Origin: Pseudomonas koreensis | GTDB taxonomy: Bacteria; Pseudomonadota; Gammaproteobacteria; Pseudomonadales; Pseudomonadaceae | Direction: 5' to 3' | Assembly (NCBI RefSeq): GCF_024169245.1 | Contig: NZ_JALJWP010000001.1 | Coordinates: 1,737,501-1,801,500, forward strand | DNA length: 64,000 nt | Shown: in pieces, positions 30,468-37,781 of the stretch | Position numbering within the stretch: the stretch's first letter is position 1 | Layout of the letters: every line of letters starts with the position of its first letter | The notes under the pieces: generated by a model | Told to the model about the DNA's origin: nothing | Database searches by the model: none | The model's input: the letters and a program-made list of their open reading frames with translations, nothing else | Translations under genes and position numbers: made by a program

Positions 30468-31694
30468 TCAGTGCCAGCGGCGGAAAATCAACGAGGTGTT
30501 GACGCCACCAAAAGCGAAATTGTTGTTCATCACATAGTCGTGATGCATCTGGCGGAATTCGCCGCGCAGGTAATCGAGCTTGCCGCAGTGCGGGTCGATC
30601 TCGTCGAGGTTGAACGTGTGCACGTACAGGTCGCGGTTCATCATCTCGATGCTGAACCACGACTCCAGCGCGCCGCAGGCACCGAGCGTGTGGCCGAGGA
30701 AACTTTTCTGCGAGCTGATCGGCATGCGCTCACCGAACAAACTACTGGTCGCCATTGTTTCGGCAATGTCGCCCTGTTCTGTAGCCGTGCCGTGACCATT
30801 TACATAACCGATGGCATCCGGTGCCAGGCCAGCGTCTTCCAGCGCCAGCTCCATGGCGCGACGCATGGTCACCTGTTCCGGGCGGGTGGTGTGCTGACCG
30901 TCGGCGTTGCTGCCGAAACCGACGATTTCAGCGTGGATGTGTGCGCCACGAGCGAGGGCGTGTTCCAGCTCCTCAAGCACCAGCATGCCGCCACCTTCGC
31001 CGATCACCAGGCCATCGCGGCCCTTGTCGTACGGGCGTGGGCTGGTCTGCGGTGCATCGTTTTTCAGGCTGGTGGCGTAGAGCGCGTCGAACACCATGGC
31101 TTCGGTCGGGCACAGTTCTTCGGCGCCGCCAGCGAGCATCAGCGGCAAACGGCCGAACTTGATCGCCTCGTAGGCGTAACCGATGCCCTGACTGCCGCTG
31201 GTGCAGGCGCTGGAGGTCGGAATCAGGCGTCCGGTGAGGCCAAAGAAGATGCTGATATTGGCGGCGGTGGTGTGCGGCATCATCCGTACATACGAGTTGG
31301 CATTCAGCCCCTCGGCCACCGAGTTGAGCAGCATGTTGCCGAAAGCCTTGATCTCGTCAGTGCTGCCGGTGGACGAGCCGCAGGCAACGCCCATGCGCCC
31401 GTCCTTGATCGATTCGTCGCCGAGCAGGCCAGCGTCGGCCAGGGCTTGTTCCGCCGCCCCGACTGCCAGTCGCGAGACCCGGCCCATGCTGCGCAATTGC
31501 TTGCGGGTCCAGTGCGACGGCACGACAAAGTCATCGATGGGGCCGGCCAGACGCGTGTTGAGCTCAGTGAAACGATCCCACTCGTCCATGCGGCGAATGC
31601 CGCTGCGGTTGGCCGCGAAGTTGCCGGCGATGGTCTGCCAGTCGCTGCCCAGCGAGGTGATGCCGGCCATGCCGGTGACGACGACGCGCTTCAT
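30468..31694 (-). CDS. Beta-ketoacyl-ACP synthase of the aryl polyene cluster (ApeR-like)
   Basis: FabF-like ketosynthase that would condense malonyl-ACP units during polyene assembly or priming. The catalytic triad Cys164 (SSACTSGS), His301 (NGHGTATEQGD) and His335 (FLGHTLGACG) is complete in 408 residues. The ATG at 31694 shares its A with the upstream TGA stop and has GGAGG nine bases ahead; a GTG two codons earlier is less likely. In the E. coli ape locus the equivalent ApeR is a stand-alone third ketosynthase. It follows the ketoreductase gene, as in that locus. Confidence 0.9.
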   Translation of the reverse strand: MKRVVVTGMAGITSLGSDWQTIAGNFAANRSGIRRMDEWDRFTELNTRLAGPIDDFVVPSHWTRKQLRSMGRVSRLAVGAAEQALADAGLLGDESIKDGRMGVACGSSTGSTDEIKAFGNMLLNSVAEGLNANSYVRMMPHTTAANISIFFGLTGRLIPTSSACTSGSQGIGYAYEAIKFGRLPLMLAGGAEELCPTEAMVFDALYATSLKNDAPQTSPRPYDKGRDGLVIGEGGGMLVLEELEHALARGAHIHAEIVGFGSNADGQHTTRPEQVTMRRAMELALEDAGLAPDAIGYVNGHGTATEQGDIAETMATSSLFGERMPISSQKSFLGHTLGACGALESWFSIEMMNRDLYVHTFNLDEIDPHCGKLDYLRGEFRQMHHDYVMNNNFAFGGVNTSLIFRRWH

Positions 31695-32422
31695 CAGCAC
31701 AGGCCTCCGTTGACCGCCAGGACCTGGCGGGTGATGTACGAGGCTTCCGCCGAGATCAGGAAATTCACCGCAGCGGCCACTTCTTCAGGGCTGCCCATGC
31801 GTTGCGCGGGGATCATTTTCATCAGTTCTTCCACCGGTACGTTTTCGTCGAGCATGGCCGTGTCGATCAGGCCCGGGGCGACGCAGTTAACGGTGATTTT
31901 GCGCTTGCCCAGCTCGATCGCCAACGCCTTTGCCGCGCCGATCACGCCGGCCTTCGACGCGCTGTAATTGACCTGGCCACGGTTGCCGATCAGGCCCGAC
32001 ACCGAGGTGATGCAGACAATGCGTCCGGCGGCGCGACGACGGATCATCGGCATCATCACCGGGTGCAAAACGTTGTAGAAGCCGTCGAGATTGGTGCGCA
32101 GGACCACGTCCCAATCGTCATCGCTCAGGGCTGGAAACGCGCCGTCGCGGGTCAGCCCGGCGTTAAGTACCACGCCGTAATAGGCTCCGTGGTTTTCGAC
32201 GTCGGCTTCGAGAATGCTTTTGCAGGTTTCGCGGTCGGCGACGTCGAATTGCAGGATGCGCGCACGGCGGCCCAGCGCTTCGATTTCCGCCTGCACCGCT
32301 TGGGCTTCGGTCATGCCGCTGCGGCAATGCAGGACGATATCGTACCCGGCCTGCGCCAGACGCAAGGCAATGGCGCGGCCGATGCCACGGCTGGAGCCGG
32401 TGACCAGTACGGATTCAGTCAT
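31694..32422 (-). CDS. 3-oxoacyl-ACP reductase of the aryl polyene cluster (ApeQ-like)
   Basis: Short-chain dehydrogenase that would reduce the beta-keto group after each condensation with NADPH. The cofactor motif TGSSRGIGRA (residues 8-17), NAG (87-89) and the catalytic Ser140-Tyr153-Lys157 (ITSVSG, YSASK) are intact. At 242 residues it is a FabG-type enzyme. It overlaps the dehydratase gene by 8 bp and touches the apeR-like gene, so translation is coupled. Assignment to polyene rather than fatty acid synthesis rests on context. Confidence 0.92.
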   Translation of the reverse strand: MTESVLVTGSSRGIGRAIALRLAQAGYDIVLHCRSGMTEAQAVQAEIEALGRRARILQFDVADRETCKSILEADVENHGAYYGVVLNAGLTRDGAFPALSDDDWDVVLRTNLDGFYNVLHPVMMPMIRRRAAGRIVCITSVSGLIGNRGQVNYSASKAGVIGAAKALAIELGKRKITVNCVAPGLIDTAMLDENVPVEELMKMIPAQRMGSPEEVAAAVNFLISAEASYITRQVLAVNGGLC

Positions 32423-32879
32423 CGTGCGACTCCTTTGTCTGTTGCAGATAGTGGTTGGCTTGCGGCGGACGGTACACGTTCAGGCGAGCGCTGGCATGAA
32501 TGCCGTCACCGTGGATATGGCACTCGAATACGCCCATGCCGTTATCGTCTTCCAGTGAGCGCAGGCCATGGATGGTCAACTCGCTGCCCGCAGGAAACGT
32601 GTCGACGTTGCACTCGAACTTGCGCGTGCCGAGGAGAAAGCCCAGCGCCACCGGATTGCCTTTCTGCCGTGCGTGGCAACCGGCGAAAGCGGCGACGCTC
32701 TGCGCCATCAGCTCGACGCCGACCCAGGCCGGCAGGCTGCCGTCGGGCAGGTTGAACAGACCGTCGGGCTTGACCGTGAGGCGGGTGAAAATCTGCTCAT
32801 CGTCGAAGCGCTCGATCGCGTCGATCAGAATCATGTCGCCGGCATGCGGCAGCAGTTCGGCGAGCGGCCAGTGGCTCAT
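32415..32879 (-). CDS. Hotdog-fold 3-hydroxyacyl-ACP dehydratase (ApeP-like)
   Basis: Would dehydrate 3-hydroxyacyl-ACP to the trans-enoyl form, so that double bonds accumulate into the conjugated polyene because no enoyl reductase is encoded. The N-terminus MSHWPLAELLPHAGDMILID carries the FabZ-like catalytic His; GVELMAQSVAAFAG forms the hotdog helix. The 154 residues start at an ATG sharing ATGA with the upstream ketosynthase stop. A second dehydratase domain is fused to the AMP ligase in this operon; in the E. coli system ApeI and ApeP play these roles. Confidence 0.88.
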   Translation of the reverse strand: MSHWPLAELLPHAGDMILIDAIERFDDEQIFTRLTVKPDGLFNLPDGSLPAWVGVELMAQSVAAFAGCHARQKGNPVALGFLLGTRKFECNVDTFPAGSELTIHGLRSLEDDNGMGVFECHIHGDGIHASARLNVYRPPQANHYLQQTKESHDD

Positions 32880-34072
32880 GGAGCGTCTCCGATTATCAGG
32901 CTGACATTGTTGCCGCCGAAGGCAAACGAGTTGCTCATCAGGTAGCGCGGTGCAATGGACGTCAGGCGCTCGCTCGCGGTCACCCACTTGAGTGGCGGTA
33001 GCGCGGGATCGGCCTGGCCGTCCCAGATGTGCGGCGGCAACGCCTGCTCAGGGTTGTCGGCGCTCAGGCTCAGCCAGCAGAACGCCGCCTCCAGCGCGCC
33101 AGCCGCGCCGAGGGTGTGGCCGGTCAGCGGCTTGGTTGACGAGCAGGCGACGCCTTGGGGAAACAGCGCCGCGACCGCCAGACTTTCCATCGCGTCGTTG
33201 TGCTGGGTGGCGGTGCCGTGCAGGTTCAGGTAGTTGATTTGCGCGGCTTGCAGAGCGGCGCGGCCAAGGGCTTTTTGCATCGCTTGCAGGGCGCCGCGAC
33301 CGCTCGGCTCTGGCGCGGAAATATGGTGCGCGTCCGAGCTGGCACCGGCGCCGAGCAAGGCGATGCCCGGGCCGTCGTTGCGCCGTTTGCTCATCACGAA
33401 CAGCACCGCTGCTTCGCCGATATTGATGCCGTTGCGGTTGGCTGAAAAAGGATTGCAGCGTTCATCTGAAACGGCTTCCAGCGAAGAAAAACCGTTCAGG
33501 GTGAGCTTGCACAGACTGTCGACGCCGCCGCACAGCACCGCATCGCACAAGCCCAGATCGAGCAGACGCTGGGCACTCATCAAAGCGCGGGCGCTGGAAG
33601 TGCAAGCAGTGGAAATCACGTAGGCCGGGCCGCTCAGTTGCAGCCACTCGGCGAGCAAATTTGCCGGAGCGCCGAGTTCCTGCTGGCGATAGTCATACTC
33701 GCGGGGAAACTCTTGCTCGCGGATGTAATGCGCCAGACCACGGCTGGCCTCGTCGATGCCCGACGTGCTGGTGCCGAGCACCACGCCGATGCGTTCACGG
33801 CCATAGGTCTGGATCGCGCGGTCGATGTCGTCACGGATCTGCAGGGCGGCTTCCAGCAGCAGTTGGTTGTTACGGCTGCTGTGCTCGATCAGGTCGGCAG
33901 GGATTGCCGCCAGTACGCCGTGCACGCCGGCGACGGGCAGCTCACGTTCAGCGACCCAGCCGGACTCGCGGCGCATTCCCGAACAGTCGCCGGCAAACAG
34001 ATTGCGCGCGACTTCAGACTTGTCGCGGCCCAGGGCGCAGATCACGCCGAGGGCATTCAGGTAAGCGGTCAT
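32876..34072 (-). CDS. Beta-ketoacyl-ACP synthase, main condensing enzyme (ApeO-like)
   Basis: Ketosynthase with Cys157 (STACTSSAR), His285 (NLHGTATQ) and His319 (PLTGHTLGA) in 398 residues. In characterised APE systems ApeO forms a heterodimer with the chain-length factor ApeC; here that partner is the first gene of the operon, some 14 kb away. The ATG shares four bases with the stop of the downstream lipoprotein's neighbour arrangement, showing the same tight packing as the rest of the operon. Substrate assignment is from context. Confidence 0.9.
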   Translation of the reverse strand: MTAYLNALGVICALGRDKSEVARNLFAGDCSGMRRESGWVAERELPVAGVHGVLAAIPADLIEHSSRNNQLLLEAALQIRDDIDRAIQTYGRERIGVVLGTSTSGIDEASRGLAHYIREQEFPREYDYRQQELGAPANLLAEWLQLSGPAYVISTACTSSARALMSAQRLLDLGLCDAVLCGGVDSLCKLTLNGFSSLEAVSDERCNPFSANRNGINIGEAAVLFVMSKRRNDGPGIALLGAGASSDAHHISAPEPSGRGALQAMQKALGRAALQAAQINYLNLHGTATQHNDAMESLAVAALFPQGVACSSTKPLTGHTLGAAGALEAAFCWLSLSADNPEQALPPHIWDGQADPALPPLKWVTASERLTSIAPRYLMSNSFAFGGNNVSLIIGDAP

Positions 34073-34539
34073 GGCGTCGATTCACCTAACTGGGAAACGC
34101 GGTAGTGCGGGCCTTGAGGCAGATTCAATTCGAAGCTCAACGGTTGTGAATAACGGATGTCCCAGCGCGCCGGCAGTGAACGCTGATCGGCCTGTTGCCG
34201 GGCGTCGGGATAATTGCGCAGCAGCTCGGCAGACGGCGTCAGGGCAAACAGCAATGCGGCGAACAACTCCCGCGCCTCGGGATTGGGCGGTAGCAGACCG
34301 TCGGCCTGCCAATGCCCGTCGATCAGTTGCTGACGCGCCTGGGGAATGCCCAGCGGATCCATCATCGACCAACGCGTGCCGGCGCCTTCGCGCTGGATCA
34401 CCAGCAGCCAGTCCTGACGCTGCCCGGCTTGCTCGCGCTCGATGTGCAGTTGCAGTGGCAGAGGCAGTGTAGGGTTGGCCGCTGGCAGCGGTGGCTGGCT
34501 GGCGCAGGCGCTGAGCAACAGGGCGCAGAACACCATCAT
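34069..34539 (-). CDS. DUF3261-type lipoprotein of the aryl polyene cluster (ApeN-like)
   Basis: Small lipoprotein with signal MMVFCALLLSACAS and lipobox LSAC, about 156 residues. Such DUF3261 proteins are a standard part of APE clusters and are thought to act with LolA-like and MMPL proteins in moving the pigment lipid to the outer membrane. The start is unclear: ATG 34539 is chosen. A GTG four codons earlier is possible. A far-upstream ATG would place part of the REP doublet inside the protein, so it was rejected. The REP doublet sits immediately upstream, giving one of the few real gaps in the operon. Confidence 0.78.
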   Translation of the reverse strand: MMVFCALLLSACASQPPLPAANPTLPLPLQLHIEREQAGQRQDWLLVIQREGAGTRWSMMDPLGIPQARQQLIDGHWQADGLLPPNPEARELFAALLFALTPSAELLRNYPDARQQADQRSLPARWDIRYSQPLSFELNLPQGPHYRVSQLGESTP

Positions 34540-34557
34540 CAGACATGCCACAACCTT

Positions 34558-34647
34558 TGTAGGAGTGAGCCTGCTCGCGATAGCGGTCATGCATTCAAAA
34601 TAGTCATTGGCTGACCCACCGCTATCGCGAGCAGGCTCACTCCTACA
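34558..34647. repeat. REP doublet inside the aryl polyene operon
   Basis: Inverted TGTAGGAGTGAGC-type pair between the methyltransferase and DUF3261 genes. Most neighbouring genes overlap, so this insertion breaks the translational coupling and could act as an RNA hairpin dividing the operon into two expression segments. Confidence 0.9.
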
Positions 34648-34661
34648 GGTTATGCGTTGCA

Positions 34662-35387
34662 TCAGATAGCACCTGCAAGCGGCTTGCGCGCGACGACATT
34701 CACCAGCGTCTCTTCCCGCTCGCCGAATGGCTTGGGTTTGCTCAACCCCAACCTCTCCAGCAAGCCAAAGTCCTTCGACCGGCTCCACCACAGATACGGA
34801 TAGGACACATTACGCTCGGCAAACTCGAAACCCTGCTCGCGGATCATCTGCAGATACCCGGCGGCGCTCTTCTGTACGTGCATCGGATGGCGGAACAGCC
34901 AGCGAATCACCCAGGTATCAATGTAAGCCTCGGTGGACTCGGCGAACAGCAGATAGCCGCCCGGCTTGAGCACGCGATAGAACTCGGCCAAGGCCTTTTC
35001 CTGCTCGACCAAGTGGTGGAAGGTCTGGTGACAGAACAGCAGATCGACACTAGCATCGGCGATCTGGAGCGTAGCGCAATCGCTGCCGATCAACTCGACT
35101 GGCAGGCCCAGGCGCGCGGCCTCTTCGGCGCTGAGCTGCAAACTGCGCGGGTCGGCGTCGACGCCGATCAGGCGCTGCGGGGCAAAGGTCTGGCGCAGGT
35201 GACCGAACGACTTGCCCTGACCGCAACCGGCGTCCAGCAGCACCGGGTGTTCCGGCAGCGCTTCACTGAATAATCCACGCAAATCGTTGATCGCCACGCG
35301 CAGCACGTGGTGCTGCCAGGTGTGGCTGCGCAGGAACCAGAAGCCGAAGCGGGTTTCCTCGACGTAACTGTCGCTCAGGTAATTCAT
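34662..35387 (-). CDS. SAM-dependent methyltransferase of the aryl polyene cluster
   Basis: Class I methyltransferase of 241 residues. Motif I is LLDAGCGQGKSF (50-61), followed by IGVDADPRSL and the post-motif block FCHQTFHHLVEQEKAL. In APE systems a comparable enzyme (ApeB) methylates the aryl head group, so C- or O-methylation of the ring is the likely role here; the exact position cannot be read from sequence. The ATG overlaps the stop of the halogenase-like gene by four bases (ATGA). Confidence 0.85.
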   Translation of the reverse strand: MNYLSDSYVEETRFGFWFLRSHTWQHHVLRVAINDLRGLFSEALPEHPVLLDAGCGQGKSFGHLRQTFAPQRLIGVDADPRSLQLSAEEAARLGLPVELIGSDCATLQIADASVDLLFCHQTFHHLVEQEKALAEFYRVLKPGGYLLFAESTEAYIDTWVIRWLFRHPMHVQKSAAGYLQMIREQGFEFAERNVSYPYLWWSRSKDFGLLERLGLSKPKPFGEREETLVNVVARKPLAGAI

Positions 35388-36631
35388 GGGTTGTCCTGCG
35401 CGCAGAGTTCGGAAATCATCTTAAGCCGGCGCCGCGCTTCGCTGACGAACGGGTTGCGCTCGTCCCAGGCGTAGCCGGCGAGGATCGAGCAGATCATCCG
35501 GCGAATGTCCGCCTGGCCGTCCTCGTAGAAAATCACGTCCTGGAAGGTGCCGGCGTACCAGCCTTCGACGTAGCAGCGAAAGGTGTCGACGCCGCGTTTC
35601 AGCGGTTCGGCAAATTCCCGTTGCCAGTCGACCGTTTCACCCTGCAACTGACGATGCAGCACGCCGGCGGCCATGCTCGCCGAACGCATGGCGATGGTCA
35701 CGCCGGAGGAAAACACCGGATCGAGGAATTCTGCGGCGTTGCCCAGCAGCGCGAAGCCCGGGCCGTGCAGGGTTTTCACGTTGGCCGCGTAACCGCCAAG
35801 GGTGCGCGCCGGAGTGTCCCAGACCGCGTTGTTCAGAACCCCGGCGAGGCTTGGCGTTTCGGCGATGAAACTGCGCAGGCAGGCATCGAGATCGCTGTCG
35901 CGGCCCTGGAAATGCTCCTCGGCCGCCACCACGCCCACCGAGCAGCGGCCGTTGCTGAACGGAATGGTCCAGAACCACACATCGCGATGCTCGGGATGGG
36001 TGGTGACAAGGATCTTTTCGCGGTCGAACGCCGGGTTGTCGATGTGATCTTCGACATGGGTGAACACCGCCTGACGCACCGGGAAATTCGACGGTGCTTC
36101 GAGGTCGAGCAAGCGCGACAACACGCGGCCGTAGCCGCTGGCATCGAGCACGAAATCGGCCTCCACGCGGTACTCGCTGCCATCTTCGCGGCGCACCTCG
36201 AGTTGTGGTTTCGCCTGATCGAAATCGACGCTGACGATCGCATCGCCATAGCGGATCTCCGCGCCTTGCAGCGCCGCTTGATCGGCCAGCAACTTGTCGA
36301 AATCGGCGCGCTGCACCTGGAACGTGGTCGGCTTGCCGGCGGTGAAGGTGTCGCTGAAATCGAAGGCGCTGTAGCGCTCGCCCCAGGCAAACGCCGCGCC
36401 GGTCTTGCGCTGGAAACCAGCGGCGTTGACGGCGTCGAGCATGCCGGCTTCTTCGACGAAATCCAGGCAGTGGCTGAGCAGGCTCTCGCCAATGGAGAAA
36501 CGGGGGAAGTGTTGGCGCTCGAGCACCAGCACATCGTGGCCCTTGCGTTTGAGCAGGGCGGCGGCGATAGCGCCGGACGGGCCGGCACCGATGATCACGA
36601 CCTGACGGGATTCCATTTCAACGATTGGCAC
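35384..36631 (-). CDS. Flavin-dependent halogenase-like monooxygenase
   Basis: FAD enzyme of 415 residues. It has the dinucleotide motif VVIIGAGPSGAIAA (11-24), PRFSIGESLL, and DASGYGRVLSRLL in place of the GD box. It also shows the WxWxIP motif (219-224, WFWTIP) and a Lys76 in GFQRKTGAAFAWG, at the place of the catalytic lysine of phenol/pyrrole-type flavin halogenases. The substrate pocket ends with FLDPVFSSGVTIAM. Xanthomonadins and flexirubins are halogenated aryl polyenes and their clusters contain related enzymes, so ring halogenation or hydroxylation of the aryl head is plausible. Activity cannot be proved from motifs alone. It overlaps both neighbours. Confidence 0.82.
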   Translation of the reverse strand: MPIVEMESRQVVIIGAGPSGAIAAALLKRKGHDVLVLERQHFPRFSIGESLLSHCLDFVEEAGMLDAVNAAGFQRKTGAAFAWGERYSAFDFSDTFTAGKPTTFQVQRADFDKLLADQAALQGAEIRYGDAIVSVDFDQAKPQLEVRREDGSEYRVEADFVLDASGYGRVLSRLLDLEAPSNFPVRQAVFTHVEDHIDNPAFDREKILVTTHPEHRDVWFWTIPFSNGRCSVGVVAAEEHFQGRDSDLDACLRSFIAETPSLAGVLNNAVWDTPARTLGGYAANVKTLHGPGFALLGNAAEFLDPVFSSGVTIAMRSASMAAGVLHRQLQGETVDWQREFAEPLKRGVDTFRCYVEGWYAGTFQDVIFYEDGQADIRRMICSILAGYAWDERNPFVSEARRRLKMISELCAQDNP

Positions 36632-37781
36632 GTGAGCTCCGGGGCAGAGGACTGTTCAGATTCAGGGGCGCGCGATGCAGGCCGATCAGGGCCGGCAGCA
36701 GCGTCGCGATCAGGCCCATCAGCATCAGCGCGAAATACAGCGCCGGAGTGATGAGCTGTTGTTGCAACAGCAGATTGAGAAAGACGATTTCGCTCAGGCC
36801 GCGAATGTTCAGCAGCACGCTCTCGCGCCAGCGGCTGGCGCCAGCGAACGAGGCGCCAGCCCAACCGAGGCCGAGCCAGTTGCCGAGCAGTTTACTGGCG
36901 ATCGGCAACAGCAGCAGCGCCGCCCATTGCCCGGCGCCAAGACTGGCCAGGGCGCTGTGCACGTCGATCTGAACGATGCCGAACGTGAGGATCAGCGGGA
37001 TCGCGATCCACGTTTGCAAACGGCTCATCCAGCGCGCCGGCAGCGGCAGCACCAACGGCACTTTCAGCAGCGCCATGCACAGCAGATAGCCGATGCCGAA
37101 AATCAGCGCGTTGAGTTTGTAATGCTCGGCCAGCACCAGCAGGGCGAAGAAGCCGAGGCTGTAAGTCAACGGACGGCGCACTCGCAGCACATACAAGAGC
37201 AGCGGCACGCCGGCCATGGCCACGGGCAGTAAAAGGCTGCTGAGGTGCAGGCTCCCCTGGGCGAGGCCGAACAGCGTCCAGCAGGTCAGATCGATGAGGA
37301 TGGCGGTCTGCACCAATCGACGAGTGGCGGCGGGCGGGTAATCGATGTGGCGCAAGTACAGGTACAACACCGGGATTGCGGTAATCGCGAACACCAGTCC
37401 GATGGCCAGCGAGTTGAGCCACGGCTGCGCCGGCAGCAACCAGTACGCGACCGCCAGCCCGCAAGCGAACGGCACAGCGAAACTCGGCACAGCGATTTTC
37501 ACACTCTGGCGGTCCAGACGCAGGTCGATCACATCGCTGAGGATATGCCCGAGCAACAAGGCGAAACTCAGGCTGTAAAGATTCTTCAGCCAGTGCGGCG
37601 CGATCAATTGTGCGCCACCGAGCTGCCAGCCCGGCTCGATCCAGAAGTACATCAACAGCGGCAAACCGAAGCTCGCCAGCAGCAACTGACTGACGATCGG
37701 GATCAGGCCGAAACGGCGGCCTAGCCGGGTCGCCAGGGCAAACAGCGCCAGGGCCAGCAACCAGAAGCCGACAACCATCAT
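36618..37781 (-). CDS. Cation/proton antiporter-like membrane protein in the APE operon
   Basis: A 387-residue protein with about 11-12 hydrophobic helices and no signal peptide, resembling the membrane domain of Kef/NhaA-superfamily sodium-proton exchangers (GLVFAITAIPVLYLYLRHID; AILIDLTCW, with an Asp in a mid-membrane helix). No TrkA-N regulatory domain follows. It starts with ATGATG overlapping the exporter stop and ends 14 bp inside the halogenase-like gene, so it belongs to the operon. The typical APE core lacks such a gene as far as I know; possible roles are energising export or pH balance. Family assignment is moderate. Confidence 0.7.
   Translation of the reverse strand: MMVVGFWLLALALFALATRLGRRFGLIPIVSQLLLASFGLPLLMYFWIEPGWQLGGAQLIAPHWLKNLYSLSFALLLGHILSDVIDLRLDRQSVKIAVPSFAVPFACGLAVAYWLLPAQPWLNSLAIGLVFAITAIPVLYLYLRHIDYPPAATRRLVQTAILIDLTCWTLFGLAQGSLHLSSLLLPVAMAGVPLLLYVLRVRRPLTYSLGFFALLVLAEHYKLNALIFGIGYLLCMALLKVPLVLPLPARWMSRLQTWIAIPLILTFGIVQIDVHSALASLGAGQWAALLLLPIASKLLGNWLGLGWAGASFAGASRWRESVLLNIRGLSEIVFLNLLLQQQLITPALYFALMLMGLIATLLPALIGLHRAPLNLNSPLPRSSRANR

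Noticed and set aside
34540..34791. Upstream in-frame start of the DUF3261 lipoprotein
   Set aside because: It would encode part of a REP doublet and the end of the methyltransferase gene, and would bury the lipoprotein signal internally.
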